Assembly (NCBI GenBank): GCA_965226285.1
Contig: CBDDCQ010000006.1
Coordinates: 372,001 to 436,000 of the forward strand
Reading direction: 5' to 3'
Source of the DNA: CBDDCQ01 sp965226285
GTDB taxonomy: Bacteria; Bacteroidota; Bacteroidia; Flavobacteriales; Ichthyobacteriaceae
Length of the DNA stretch: 64,000 nucleotides
Part shown: positions 1 through 8,832 of the stretch, piece by piece
How positions within the stretch are numbered: the stretch's first letter is position 1
How the letters are laid out: the number at the start of each line of letters is the position of its first letter
Translations under genes and position numbers: made by a program
Notes under the pieces: model-generated
The model's database searches: none
Told to the model about the DNA's origin: nothing
Seen by the model: only the letters and a program-made list of their open reading frames with translations

Positions 1-1845
1 ATCATATTCTCCCGTCAATTGATTTTTTACTTTGTTGGTTTTTTCATTGAAGTAATTAACAGCACCTATAAGGCAATTATTGGATATGTTATCTAAATGC
101 CCTCTAAATCGTAGCCACGGTCCAGCCATAGAAATATGATCAGTGGTACATTTTCCCTTTACTTTGATAAGAAGTTTCATTCCTGTAATATTATTTCCAT
201 CCCAAGGCTCAAAGGGACTTAAAAGTTGTAACCTTTTAGAGTCTTCTTTTACGACAACTTCCACTTTTGAACCATCTTTTACGGGATTAATGTACCCATT
301 ATCTTCTACTTGAAAGCCATTCGGAGGAAGTTCAAGCCCTTTGGGTAAATCTAAAGTTACTTGTTCTCCATCTTGGTTTGTTAAGGTGTCAGTAATGGGG
401 TTAAAGTCTAGTTTTCCTGATATGGCAATAGCTGCTACAATCTCTGGAGAAGCTACAAAAGCATGGGTATTGGGGTTGCCGTCTGCTCTTTTAGCAAAAT
501 TTCTATTAAAGGAGTGAATAATAGAATTTTTCTCTTCTTTGTCGGCTCCTGGTCTGTCCCATTGTCCTATACAAGGTCCGCAGGCATTAGCAAATACAGT
601 AGCTCCAAGCTGGTCAAAAATATTGATATATCCATCTCTTTCTATGGTGTACTTCACTTGTTCAGATCCAGGGTTGATTCCAAAAACAGCTTTGGTTTTA
701 AGTTTTTTATCTATGGCTTGTTGAGCTAACGAAGCTGCTCTTGAGATATCTTCGTAAGAAGAATTTGTACAGGAACCTATCAAACCGTACTCTATTTCTA
801 GTGGCCATTCATTTTTTTTAGCTACTTTTTTCATTTGAGAGATGGGTGTAGCTCTATCAGGAGTGAAAGGTCCATTGATATGAGGTTCCAATTCACTTAG
901 ATTAATCTCTATCAATTGGTCAAAATATTTTTCAGGATTGTTATATACTTCTTTATCGCCCGTGAGATGTTCTGCTATTTCATCGGCTAATTTTACTACT
1001 TCTCTTCTACCTGTCGCATCTAAATACCTCCTCATAGAATCATCGTATCCAAATGTAGAAGTAGTAGCTCCTACCTCTGCCCCCATATTACAGATGGTTC
1101 CTTTTCCAGTGCAAGATAGAGACTCTGCTCCATCACCAAAGTATTCTATAATATAACCTGTACCACCTTTTACAGTAAGTAATCCAGATACTTTAAGGAT
1201 GACGTCTTTGGCACTAGTCCATCCTTGTAATTTACCTGTAAGTTTTATCCCTATAAATTTAGGGAATTTGAGTTCCCAAGGCATACCTGCCATTACATCT
1301 ACGGCATCGGCACCTCCTACTCCTATGGCTACCATTCCAAGTCCACCTGCATTTACTGTGTGAGAATCTGTTCCTATCATCATTCCTCCAGGAAAGGCAT
1401 AGTTTTCTAATACTACTTGGTGTATGATTCCCGCACCAGGTTTCCAAAATCCGATACCATATTTGTTAGATACAGAAGCCAAAAAATCAAATACTTCTGA
1501 AGAAACTTCATTGGCGAACTGTAAGTCCTTTTTTGCACCTACTTTTGCTTGTATAAGGTGGTCACAATGTACCGTAGTGGGTACTGCTACTTTTTCTTTT
1601 CCGGCTTGCATAAATTGTAATAGTGCCATTTGTGCAGTGGCATCTTGACACGCAATTCTATCTGGAGCAAAGTTTACATAAGATTCTCCTCTAATATATT
1701 TTTGGTTATTTTGATTATCCCATAAATGAGCATATAGTATTTTTTCAGATAGAGTCAAAGGTTTGCCTAAAATTTCACGTGTAACTCCTATACGTTTAGG
1801 ATATTTAGTATATAAATCCTTTATCATTTGTAAATCAAAAACCAT
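1..1845 (-). CDS. acnA: Aconitate hydratase (5' part; 3' end beyond window)
   Basis: TCA-cycle enzyme that interconverts citrate and isocitrate using a 4Fe-4S cluster in the cytoplasm. The minus-strand frame is open from an ATG at 1845 to the window edge, 615 codons, against about 750 for the mitochondrial-type family, so roughly the last 140 residues are missing. Visible signatures include SHTVNAGGLG and ICNMGAEVGATTS, the cluster-ligand Cys in LIGSCTNSSYED and the paired region GPCIGQWDR followed by FNRNFAKRADGNP. The gene stands alone behind a good Bacteroidetes promoter (1886-1917). The several short open frames on the opposite strand are shadows. The family call is secure; the symbol is used in the generic sense. 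Confidence 0.95.
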   Translation of the reverse strand, partial: MVFDLQMIKDLYTKYPKRIGVTREILGKPLTLSEKILYAHLWDNQNNQKYIRGESYVNFAPDRIACQDATAQMALLQFMQAGKEKVAVPTTVHCDHLIQAKVGAKKDLQFANEVSSEVFDFLASVSNKYGIGFWKPGAGIIHQVVLENYAFPGGMMIGTDSHTVNAGGLGMVAIGVGGADAVDVMAGMPWELKFPKFIGIKLTGKLQGWTSAKDVILKVSGLLTVKGGTGYIIEYFGDGAESLSCTGKGTICNMGAEVGATTSTFGYDDSMRRYLDATGRREVVKLADEIAEHLTGDKEVYNNPEKYFDQLIEINLSELEPHINGPFTPDRATPISQMKKVAKKNEWPLEIEYGLIGSCTNSSYEDISRAASLAQQAIDKKLKTKAVFGINPGSEQVKYTIERDGYINIFDQLGATVFANACGPCIGQWDRPGADKEEKNSIIHSFNRNFAKRADGNPNTHAFVASPEIVAAIAISGKLDFNPITDTLTNQDGEQVTLDLPKGLELPPNGFQVEDNGYINPVKDGSKVEVVVKEDSKRLQLLSPFEPWDGNNITGMKLLIKVKGKCTTDHISMAGPWLRFRGHLDNISNNCLIGAVNYFNEKTNKVKNQLTGEYD

Positions 1846-1885
1846 ATAATTACAATCGTTTAAAATATTAGCATATTTATCTGTG

Positions 1886-1917
1886 CAAAAATACCAAATA
1901 ATTCAGGGACTAACAAA
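1886..1917 (-). promoter_or_regulatory. Promoter of the aconitase gene
   Basis: Read on the minus strand: TTTG, 20 bases, then TATTTTTG. This matches the Bacteroidetes sigma-ABfr pattern (TTTG at -33, TAnnTTTG at -7). The start codon lies about 40 bases downstream. Confidence 0.6.
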
Positions 1918-1963
1918 TAGAATGATTCTAAATAAGGATACAGTTTGTAACTATATTTTAGTG

Positions 1964-2584
1964 CTAATACTTATTAGTTTTGTCTAATATAAGATAAGCT
2001 AGAATAGCAGAGCATACCCCTACAATTGAACCAGCTACAATATCTTGAAAGAAATGTTGAGACAAATAAACTCTAGAGAGAGCTACCAGTAAAGCTAATA
2101 CTAAACAAAGGATCTGTTGTAGTCTGCCTTTCATGATATTTAGTACTAAAGAGGTGAAAAATGCGAAAGCTACTGAAGTATGCCCTGAAGGAAAAGAATA
2201 TTTTCCGACTAATTCTACACCTTCTACAAAATGGAGATAGCTATCTTGTAATAATACAGAAGGACGTTTCATATCGTCAAATACAAATCTCTTTAACAAC
2301 TGAGTAGAGATACCTGCAACAGCATAAGATAATAAAGCCATAATAGCTATTCTTTTATGGGATAGAATAAAAATCAGTATAATAGCAGGTATAATTATTT
2401 TTTCCTCACCAAGTGAGGTAATATACTTAAAGAAAAAATCAAAAAAATTAGAATGATAAATATTATAACGTAAATGTAACACTTTTTTATCTACGCTCGC
2501 ACAAACACAAATACTTAGAAGTAGTAAAATAAAGTAAGGAATGAAAAAGTACTTATTATTTTGAATTGAGTTAATAAGTTTCAT
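1964..2584 (-). CDS. PAP2-family membrane phosphatase
   Basis: Integral-membrane acid phosphatase of the PAP2/lipid-phosphatase superfamily, 206 aa. All three catalytic motifs are visible: K98...RP107-108, PSGHTS at 132-137 and SRVYLSQHFFQD at 170-181, the last two holding the phosphotransfer histidines. Hydrophobic stretches near residues 12-30, 62-90, 138-150, 158-170 and 182-200 give a multi-span topology. Its start codon overlaps the stop of the upstream GT2 gene (TAATG), so the two are translationally coupled. As last gene of an operon with a GDP-mannose enzyme and a DPM1-like glycosyltransferase, it may dephosphorylate a polyprenyl or lipid phosphate; the substrate cannot be read from sequence. 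Confidence 0.85.
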   Translation of the reverse strand: MKLINSIQNNKYFFIPYFILLLLSICVCASVDKKVLHLRYNIYHSNFFDFFFKYITSLGEEKIIIPAIILIFILSHKRIAIMALLSYAVAGISTQLLKRFVFDDMKRPSVLLQDSYLHFVEGVELVGKYSFPSGHTSVAFAFFTSLVLNIMKGRLQQILCLVLALLVALSRVYLSQHFFQDIVAGSIVGVCSAILAYLILDKTNKY

Positions 2585-3324
2585 TAGCGGTATAATTTAG
2601 ATTTATAAAGACCTATTCTCGCTATAAAGTGTTTGACGGATACTCCCAGTACGCCAATTCCATAGATGCTACTTCGTTTTAAGTTTATAGACGAAGCTTC
2701 CTCAAAATATTTAGTAGGACAGGTGATTTCACCTATTTCATACCCTTTGTATATAATTTGTGAGAGCATTTGATTATCGAATAAAAAATCATTTGAATTT
2801 TGTTCTAAATTAATGTTTTTAATCACCTCTTTGGTAAAAGCTCTGTATCCTGTGTGGTATTCTGATAATTTTTGTCCTGTCATTATATTTTGAAACAGTG
2901 TAAGTAAGCGGTTTGCGATATACTTATATAGAGGCATTCCTCCTTTTAAGGCACCATTACCCAAAATTCTAGAAGCTAATACTACCGGATAAAGATCATT
3001 TGCCATAATATAGGCTATAGAATGTATGAGTTTTGGAGTATATTGATAATCTGGGTGAAGCATAATCACAATATCTGCATTTAGTTCTAAAGCTTTTTTG
3101 TAACAAGATTTTTGATTTCCACCGTACCCTAAATTATGTTGGTGAGTGATAATATGTTTAATTCCCAAATTTTGGGCTAATTCAGAAGTTTTATCACTAC
3201 TACTATCATCTACCAGAACTATATCATCTACAATTTCAAAAGGTATTTCACTATATGTCTTTTTGAGTGTTTGTTCTGCATTATATGCGGGCATTACGAC
3301 TACTATTTTTTTATCTTTTATCAC
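2584..3324 (-). CDS. GT2-family glycosyltransferase (dolichyl-phosphate-mannose synthase-like)
   Basis: 246 aa with a GT-A fold: N-terminal VVVMPAYNAEQTL, the nucleotide-binding LVDDSSSDKT (residues 37-46) and the metal-binding region HPDYQYTP (90-97). It resembles DPM1-type enzymes that move a sugar from a nucleotide donor to polyprenyl phosphate. It lacks the C-terminal transmembrane pair of GtrB-type enzymes. It sits between a sugar epimerase (1-base junction upstream) and the PAP2 phosphatase (overlapping stop/start), and two genes after the GDP-mannose-forming ManC, so a GDP-mannose donor is plausible. The donor and acceptor are inference. Confidence 0.85.
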   Translation of the reverse strand: MIKDKKIVVVMPAYNAEQTLKKTYSEIPFEIVDDIVLVDDSSSDKTSELAQNLGIKHIITHQHNLGYGGNQKSCYKKALELNADIVIMLHPDYQYTPKLIHSIAYIMANDLYPVVLASRILGNGALKGGMPLYKYIANRLLTLFQNIMTGQKLSEYHTGYRAFTKEVIKNINLEQNSNDFLFDNQMLSQIIYKGYEIGEITCPTKYFEEASSINLKRSSIYGIGVLGVSVKHFIARIGLYKSKLYR

Positions 3325-4275
3325 TTAAAATTCTGATTTTATAGTTTGTTCTAAGGCTTGTTTTAAGGTATAAGGGGCTTTATATCCTGTGCTTTTGACC
3401 TTATCGGCATTGAACATAGTAGTAGCACAAAATTTTTTTACTCTTACGGAACTTATAGATAGTTTTCTTTTCATTATAAAAGCTAGAAAATCAAAGCTAT
3501 ATCCTGCTAGTATTCCTATAAAATAAGGAATTTTAATATTTGAAATAGATTTATTTACGCTTTTGCTAACTACTGTTACCAATTCATTCATGGTTAAATC
3601 AGGCTTATCAATATAATTATAAGTATTTGCGCCTTGTTTATTATGCTCTATGCAGAATTTTATAAATGATATTAAATTATCTACATAGCACATAGACTTT
3701 TTATTGTTTCCGTTACCTACCATCATAAATTTTCCAGAGACTATTTGTGAAAGTAAATTATATACATTTCCTCTGTTTCCCTCTCCAAATACAACAGTAG
3801 GTCTGATAATATTTAACACTCTATGACTTGATTTTTTCTGCCAGTTGTATAGCAATTCTTCTGCTTGCCATTTAGATTTTCCATAATGGTTAAATGGATC
3901 TATAAAGTGATTTTCATCTGGATTATCTTTATTTAAACCATATACAGCCACAGAACTTGTAAAAAAGATATTCTTAATATCTAATTCATCCATTATTTCC
4001 AATACATTTTGGGTACCTTGAACATTTACATCATAATATAGAGACTTTGGAGATATATCATCTCTATGTTCAGCAGCTAATAAAATTATACAATTATAAC
4101 CTTTTAAAAATGGTTTAAGTGATTCTTTGTCCCTAATATCTGCAATTCGAGTAATATTGCTATGTTTATCACAGGGTGCTTTATCAATATTAATGATTTG
4201 ATGGTTATCTTTTAATAGTGATATAAGTTTAGTCCCTATAAATCCACTTCCTCCTATGATGGCTATCTTATTCAT
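3325..4275 (-). CDS. NAD-dependent epimerase/dehydratase (extended SDR)
   Basis: 316 aa extended short-chain dehydrogenase/reductase of the nucleotide-sugar epimerase type. The Rossmann NAD site GGSGFIG is at residues 8-14, the serine region TSSVAVYG at 106-113 and the catalytic YGKSK (Tyr131, Lys135) follow. The exact sugar is unclear: closest in style to UDP-glucose 4-epimerase-like and GDP-sugar epimerases. It overlaps the ManC gene by 8 bases and abuts the GT2 gene, so it belongs to the same transcript and probably modifies a nucleotide sugar used by the neighbouring transferase. Confidence 0.85.
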   Translation of the reverse strand: MNKIAIIGGSGFIGTKLISLLKDNHQIINIDKAPCDKHSNITRIADIRDKESLKPFLKGYNCIILLAAEHRDDISPKSLYYDVNVQGTQNVLEIMDELDIKNIFFTSSVAVYGLNKDNPDENHFIDPFNHYGKSKWQAEELLYNWQKKSSHRVLNIIRPTVVFGEGNRGNVYNLLSQIVSGKFMMVGNGNNKKSMCYVDNLISFIKFCIEHNKQGANTYNYIDKPDLTMNELVTVVSKSVNKSISNIKIPYFIGILAGYSFDFLAFIMKRKLSISSVRVKKFCATTMFNADKVKSTGYKAPYTLKQALEQTIKSEF

Positions 4276-5332
4276 TTAATTGTTTCTTGTAATTTTCTAT
4301 AAGGGTTTTTACCTCTCCTTCTTTGCCCTTTTTGCATAGCATAATGTAATTGTCGTTTTCTGCAAAAATACAATCTTCTATTCCTATTGCTACTATCAAT
4401 TTTTTTGAAGTACTATTTATGGTACAGTTTTTAGTCTGCTTGAGTATTATAGTATCAGAAGTTATGGCATTGTTATTTTTATCTAAAGGAATATGTTCGT
4501 GCATACTATTCCATGTTCCTAAATCAGACCATCCAAAATCAGTTTTAAATACAGATATAGCATTTGTTTTTTCCATAATGGCATAGTCTATAGAAATAGA
4601 CTCACATTTAGGGTATATCTCATTAATGAATGATTGTTCTTTATCAGTGTAATATACATCTTTACCTTGTATAAATAGTGAATTAATTTTTGGGAGATAT
4701 TTTTCGAGGTTTATTTTAATGGTATTCCAAGAGAAGAAAAACATACCTGAATTCCAAAAGTAATCTCCTTGATTTAAAAATTCTTTAGCGATTTTGGCAT
4801 TGGGTTTTTCTGTAAATTGAAGTACGGGTGCTATTTTTTTATTTTTATCTGAAGTTTGGATATAGCCATAGCCTGTTTCAGGTTTGTGAGGTTCTATGCC
4901 TAGTGTAAGAATTTGGTCGTTATGTTGGATAAAGTCAAATGATTCTTGGATTACAGTACTAAATTTCTCCGTTTCTGTAATCAACTGATCTGCGGGAGTG
5001 ACTACCATTTGGGCATTGGGGTTTTTTTTAGTTATTTTATGGGTTACATATGCTATACATGGAGCTGTATTTCTGCGGATAGGCTCCAGTAGTATTTGGC
5101 TTTCATCTAATTGCGGTAACTGCTGTAATACTATATCTTTGTATTTTTGAGAAGTTACTACATAAAAGTTCTCTACAGGACATATTCCTTTGAATCTATC
5201 AAATGTTTGTTGTATCATGGTTCTTCCTGTACCTATTAAATCTATAAACTGTTTTGGATTCTCGTTAGTACTCAATGGCCAAAGTCGAGTTCCTCCGCCA
5301 CCGGCCATAATGATACAATATCTGTTAGTCAT
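4268..5332 (-). CDS. manC: Mannose-1-phosphate guanylyltransferase
   Basis: 354 aa enzyme that makes GDP-mannose from mannose 1-phosphate and GTP. It opens with the nucleotidyltransferase signature IMAGGGGTRLWPLS (about residues 8-21), followed by VTPADQLI, LGIEPHKPETGYGYI, FTEKPN, WNSGMF and FGWSDLGTW, all typical of the ManC/GMP family. It is the short form, without the C-terminal phosphomannose isomerase domain of bifunctional ManC. The start is 5 bases after the stop of the prolyl oligopeptidase gene and the 3' end overlaps the epimerase, so it is transcribed within the operon. It supplies GDP-mannose for surface glycans. Confidence 0.92.
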   Translation of the reverse strand: MTNRYCIIMAGGGGTRLWPLSTNENPKQFIDLIGTGRTMIQQTFDRFKGICPVENFYVVTSQKYKDIVLQQLPQLDESQILLEPIRRNTAPCIAYVTHKITKKNPNAQMVVTPADQLITETEKFSTVIQESFDFIQHNDQILTLGIEPHKPETGYGYIQTSDKNKKIAPVLQFTEKPNAKIAKEFLNQGDYFWNSGMFFFSWNTIKINLEKYLPKINSLFIQGKDVYYTDKEQSFINEIYPKCESISIDYAIMEKTNAISVFKTDFGWSDLGTWNSMHEHIPLDKNNNAITSDTIILKQTKNCTINSTSKKLIVAIGIEDCIFAENDNYIMLCKKGKEGEVKTLIENYKKQLNE

Positions 5333-5337
5333 TTTAG

Positions 5338-7446
5338 TTATTTAACAGTTTTAATATTCATATTATGAAGCATAAAACTCCATTTGTCTGCTTGTTCGTC
5401 TAATATTTTAGAGATAGGTTTTCCCGCACCGTGCCCTGCATTTACCTCTATTCGAATAAGTACAGGGTTTTCTCCAGAATGTTTTTCTTGTAATTCAGAG
5501 ATAAATTTAAATGAATGGGCAGGCACTACTCTATCGTCGTGGTCAGCAGTAGTAACCATAGTGGCTGGATAATTTATTCCTTTTTTTACATTGTGTAGAG
5601 GAGAGTATTTATATAAGTAATCGAACATTTGTTTGCTCTGCTGAGCTGAACCATATTCAGGAATCCAACCCCAACCTACAGTGAATTTATGGTATCGGAG
5701 CATATCCAGAACTCCTACACCGGGAAAGGCTACTTTGAATAAATTGGGTTTTTGTGTCATACAAGCACCTACAAGCAAACCACCATTAGACCTTCCTTCT
5801 ATGGCTAAAAATTCTTTAGAGGTAAAGCCCATTTCTATAAGTTTTTCTCCTGCACTTATAAAATCATCAAATACATTCTGTTTATTCATAAGCATTCCAT
5901 CTTTGTGCCATTTTTCTCCAAATTCTCCACCTCCTCTTAGGGTTGCTTGAGCATATACACCGCCATTTTCCAAAAGTATAATATTAGAGGTACTAAAACG
6001 AGGTCTTAAGCTAATATTGAATCCTCCATATCCGTAAAGTAAAGTAGGGCGTTTGCCATCTTTTTTCAAGCCTTTTTTGTAAGTAATGAACATAGGTATT
6101 TTAGTGCTATCTTTACTATTGAACCAAATTTGTTTGGTTTCATAATCACTGGGATTGAATTTAAGTTTAGCACTATAATATACTTGAGATTTTTTTGTTT
6201 TTATATCATACTGAAAAATGGTAGGAGGGTAAGTGAATGATGAAAAACTGTAGAATAATTTTTCATCTTTGTCTTTTCCACTAAATCCGAATGCAGAACC
6301 TACTGTGGGTAGATTTATCTTTTTGATATGGGTTCCGTCTAAATCCATTTGGTAAATTTGAGTGGCAGCATTTTCAAGATAATTGGCAAATATTTTTCTC
6401 CCCCCAAAACTTACACTTGAGAGCAAAATATTTTTAGTAGGTATAATATCTTTCCAATTTTCTTTAGTGGGCTTTTTAGGATCTATGCTTACTAATCTAT
6501 TGTTAGGAGCATCAATATTAGTCATTAAAAAGAATTTACCTTTTTTATGAGCTATAACATAGCTCTTGTTTCCAAATTTTGAGATGAGGGGTATCCATTT
6601 GGGTTTAATATTTTTATTTGCTTTAGCAAAGTATATTTTATTTCCTTCAGTACCATTATGAGTACGGAGTATAAAATATTTTTCATCTTTAGTTACACTA
6701 ATGTAGTTATATAATAAAGGATTTTTAGGGCTTTTATATATTAATTTATCCTGAGATTGGGAAGTGCCTAACTTGTGGTAATATACCGAGTGATATTCAT
6801 TTTTTACAGATAGTTTAGAACCTTTAACTTCAGGAAATCTGCTATAAAAGAAACCATCTTTATACCAAGAAGCACCTGAGAATTTTACTTTTTTTATGAT
6901 ATCGGGTAATATCTTATTTGTTTTGATTTTCTTTACTGTGAGTTCAGCCCAATCTGAACCTGCTACTTTAGTAGATATAACTACATATTTATTGTCTTTG
7001 GATGCACCTGAAAGACTAGCTGATATAGTTCCTTTATCAGAGAGTTTATTAGGGTTTAAAAATTCTACTTCTTTTCCGTTCTCACCCTTTTTATAATAGG
7101 TAACATATTGGTTTTGTAGTCCATTGTTTTTGGATATAAAATAGTAATCTCCTATCTTATAAGGAATTCCAGTTTTTGGGTAGTTAAATAATTCAGTTAA
7201 CCTGTTTTTAATCTTTGCTCTTATGGGAATTTGGTGTAAATAGTCAAAAGTTACTTTATTTTGAATTTCTACCCATTTTTTTGTTTTTTCTGACTTGTCA
7301 TCTTCTAGCCATCGGTATGGGTCTTTTACTTTTGTTCCAAAATAATCATCTATTTGATTTACCTTCTCTGTTTTTGGATATACTGTAGTATTTTTATGGC
7401 ATGAATAGATTCCAATGACCAATAAAACTAATATAATTTTTTTCAT
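5338..7446 (-). CDS. Prolyl oligopeptidase, S9A family, lipoprotein
   Basis: 702 aa serine peptidase that cleaves short peptides after proline. The N-terminal beta-propeller (roughly residues 70-420) is followed by the alpha/beta-hydrolase domain with nucleophile in GRSNGGLL (Ser near 550), Asp in ADHDDRVVP (near 638) and His in AGHGAGKP (near 669). The N-terminus is a lipoprotein signal ending at Cys16 (IGIYSC), so it is probably membrane anchored in the periplasm. It is first gene of a five-gene minus-strand operon with its own promoter at 7488-7519. Its link to the sugar genes downstream is only positional. Length is normal for the family. Confidence 0.93.
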   Translation of the reverse strand: MKKIILVLLVIGIYSCHKNTTVYPKTEKVNQIDDYFGTKVKDPYRWLEDDKSEKTKKWVEIQNKVTFDYLHQIPIRAKIKNRLTELFNYPKTGIPYKIGDYYFISKNNGLQNQYVTYYKKGENGKEVEFLNPNKLSDKGTISASLSGASKDNKYVVISTKVAGSDWAELTVKKIKTNKILPDIIKKVKFSGASWYKDGFFYSRFPEVKGSKLSVKNEYHSVYYHKLGTSQSQDKLIYKSPKNPLLYNYISVTKDEKYFILRTHNGTEGNKIYFAKANKNIKPKWIPLISKFGNKSYVIAHKKGKFFLMTNIDAPNNRLVSIDPKKPTKENWKDIIPTKNILLSSVSFGGRKIFANYLENAATQIYQMDLDGTHIKKINLPTVGSAFGFSGKDKDEKLFYSFSSFTYPPTIFQYDIKTKKSQVYYSAKLKFNPSDYETKQIWFNSKDSTKIPMFITYKKGLKKDGKRPTLLYGYGGFNISLRPRFSTSNIILLENGGVYAQATLRGGGEFGEKWHKDGMLMNKQNVFDDFISAGEKLIEMGFTSKEFLAIEGRSNGGLLVGACMTQKPNLFKVAFPGVGVLDMLRYHKFTVGWGWIPEYGSAQQSKQMFDYLYKYSPLHNVKKGINYPATMVTTADHDDRVVPAHSFKFISELQEKHSGENPVLIRIEVNAGHGAGKPISKILDEQADKWSFMLHNMNIKTVK

Positions 7447-7487
7447 AAAATTATGTGTTTTTTAATTGAACTATTAATTTAATGTGG

Positions 7488-7519
7488 CAAATATAATTGT
7501 AAATCCTTAATATTTGCAA
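7488..7519 (-). promoter_or_regulatory. Promoter of the prolyl oligopeptidase-PAP2 operon
   Basis: Minus strand: TTG, 21 bases, TATATTTG, a close match to the Bacteroidetes -33/-7 pair. The operon start codon lies about 40 bases downstream. Confidence 0.6.
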
Positions 7520-7649
7520 TGATTCTACCTATTTTTAATGGAGTATAAAAAAGGAGAATGAATAAATGCTAAAACTTTCCTCTTTATAAATTTTATCGTA
7601 GAAATACTTGCACTTAATTTTAATTAGAAATTATAAAATCAATTGAATT

Positions 7650-7769
7650 ATGATAAAAAATGAACTATTAGTTAATTATTAGGGATATATTTTAAGTTCT
7701 TGTAAACAAGAATCTCAAGGCTTTATAATTTCAGGAGAATTAACATGTTTTCATGAGGATACGATGTAA
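7650..7769 (+). pseudogene. Possible remnant of a DUF4369/thioredoxin-like lipoprotein N-terminus
   Basis: A short plus-strand frame begins ATG at 7650, meets an in-frame TAG at 7680-7682 and then reads on as ILSSCKQESQGFIISGEL before a TAA near 7768. A lipobox-like SSC followed by 'FxISGEL' resembles the start of Bacteroidetes DUF4369-AhpC/TSA lipoproteins. Nothing of the rest of such a gene remains. This is a weak call from a short stretch and could be chance. Confidence 0.25.
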
Positions 7770-7770
7770 T

Positions 7771-7803
7771 AAAAAAGGGAATGTTTGCCATTCCTTTTTT
7801 TAT
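7771..7803 (-). terminator. Terminator of the glycan-harvest operon (possibly bidirectional)
   Basis: Inverted repeat AAAAAGGGAATG / CATTCCTTTTT around a 5-base loop, with A- and T-runs on both sides. It begins at the stop codon of the glycosylasparaginase gene. Confidence 0.65.
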
Positions 7804-8820
7804 TTACTTCCAAGTCATTTTGAATTTTGCATCTTCCATACGGTGAGCATTAGCCTCATCAGATACTGAAAAATTAAATCCAGAACGCAGACTATATCCT
7901 CCGTATCCTCCTTGTTTATTTACAGCAATAAAGCCTACTTGTAGGTAGCGCATATCTCTATGGTTTTTGTGTTTTTCATAGATACGTTCTACTATAATTT
8001 TACAAGCTTCTTGTGGCGTTTTACCTTGACGCATCAGTTCTACTACCATAGCACTTCCAGCAGTTCTTATTACGGCTTCACCAAGTCCTGTAGCTGCCGC
8101 AGCACCTATTTCTCCATCTACAAATAAACCGGCACCTATAATGGGAGAATCACCCACTCTCCCGTGTAATTTCCATGCAGCACCGCTAGTAGTACAAGCT
8201 CCTGAAATACTACCATCTTTATCTACCAATAGCATACTGATAGTATCGTGGTTTTCAATATTAATTACAGGTTCATATTTGGATTTTTTAAGCCATTCTC
8301 GCCATTTTTTTTCGGATTCAGGGGTTAATAGGTTTTCTTTTTTGAATCCCTTAGATAGGGCAAATTGTAGAGCCCCTTTGCCTGAAAGCATCACATGTGG
8401 GGTTTGTTCCATGACTTGCCTTGCTACTGAAATAGGATGTTTGATGTGCTGCAAAAAAGAAACAGCACCACAGTTACTATAGGTATCCATAATACAGGCA
8501 TCTAAAGTTACATTGCCCTCTCTATCAGGCAAGCCTCCATAACCTACACTACTATTGTTGGGGTCAGCTTCGGTTATTTTCACCCCTACCTCTACAGCAT
8601 CTATACCTGAACCTCCTTTTTGGAGTACTTCCCATGCTGCTTTATTGGCGGGCAAACCGTGGTTCCAAGTGGAAATAATTATAGGTTTTTGACCCTTTAT
8701 GGAAGAATTACTTTCTTCATTTAAATCTTCTGCTTTTGCAATATTTGAAAAAGTACTTAGAATACTTGCACCCAATGTACCAAGTGTTGCTTTTTTGATA
8801 AATGATCTTCTATTCGACAT
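7804..8820 (-). CDS. N4-(beta-N-acetylglucosaminyl)-L-asparaginase (glycosylasparaginase), exported
   Basis: 338 aa Ntn-hydrolase that cleaves the GlcNAc-Asn bond of glycopeptides and matures by autocleavage before a Thr nucleophile. The expected site is visible as NHDTISM (Thr near 193), and downstream GRVGDSPIIGAG and AAATGLGEAVIR fit the family, known from Elizabethkingia (Flavobacterium) meningoseptica. The N-terminus carries a twin-arginine-like signal (RRSFIKK followed by a hydrophobic run to about residue 30), which suggests Tat export. It is last in an operon 12 bases after the GH92 gene, consistent with the final step in N-glycan removal. Confidence 0.92.
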   Translation of the reverse strand: MSNRRSFIKKATLGTLGASILSTFSNIAKAEDLNEESNSSIKGQKPIIISTWNHGLPANKAAWEVLQKGGSGIDAVEVGVKITEADPNNSSVGYGGLPDREGNVTLDACIMDTYSNCGAVSFLQHIKHPISVARQVMEQTPHVMLSGKGALQFALSKGFKKENLLTPESEKKWREWLKKSKYEPVINIENHDTISMLLVDKDGSISGACTTSGAAWKLHGRVGDSPIIGAGLFVDGEIGAAAATGLGEAVIRTAGSAMVVELMRQGKTPQEACKIIVERIYEKHKNHRDMRYLQVGFIAVNKQGGYGGYSLRSGFNFSVSDEANAHRMEDAKFKMTWK

Positions 8821-8832
8821 AATACTTTTAAA

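Noticed and set aside
463..1648. Several plus-strand ORFs of 60-90 codons near the left edge
   Set aside because: They are antisense shadows of the aconitase gene, whose minus-strand frame carries all family signatures.
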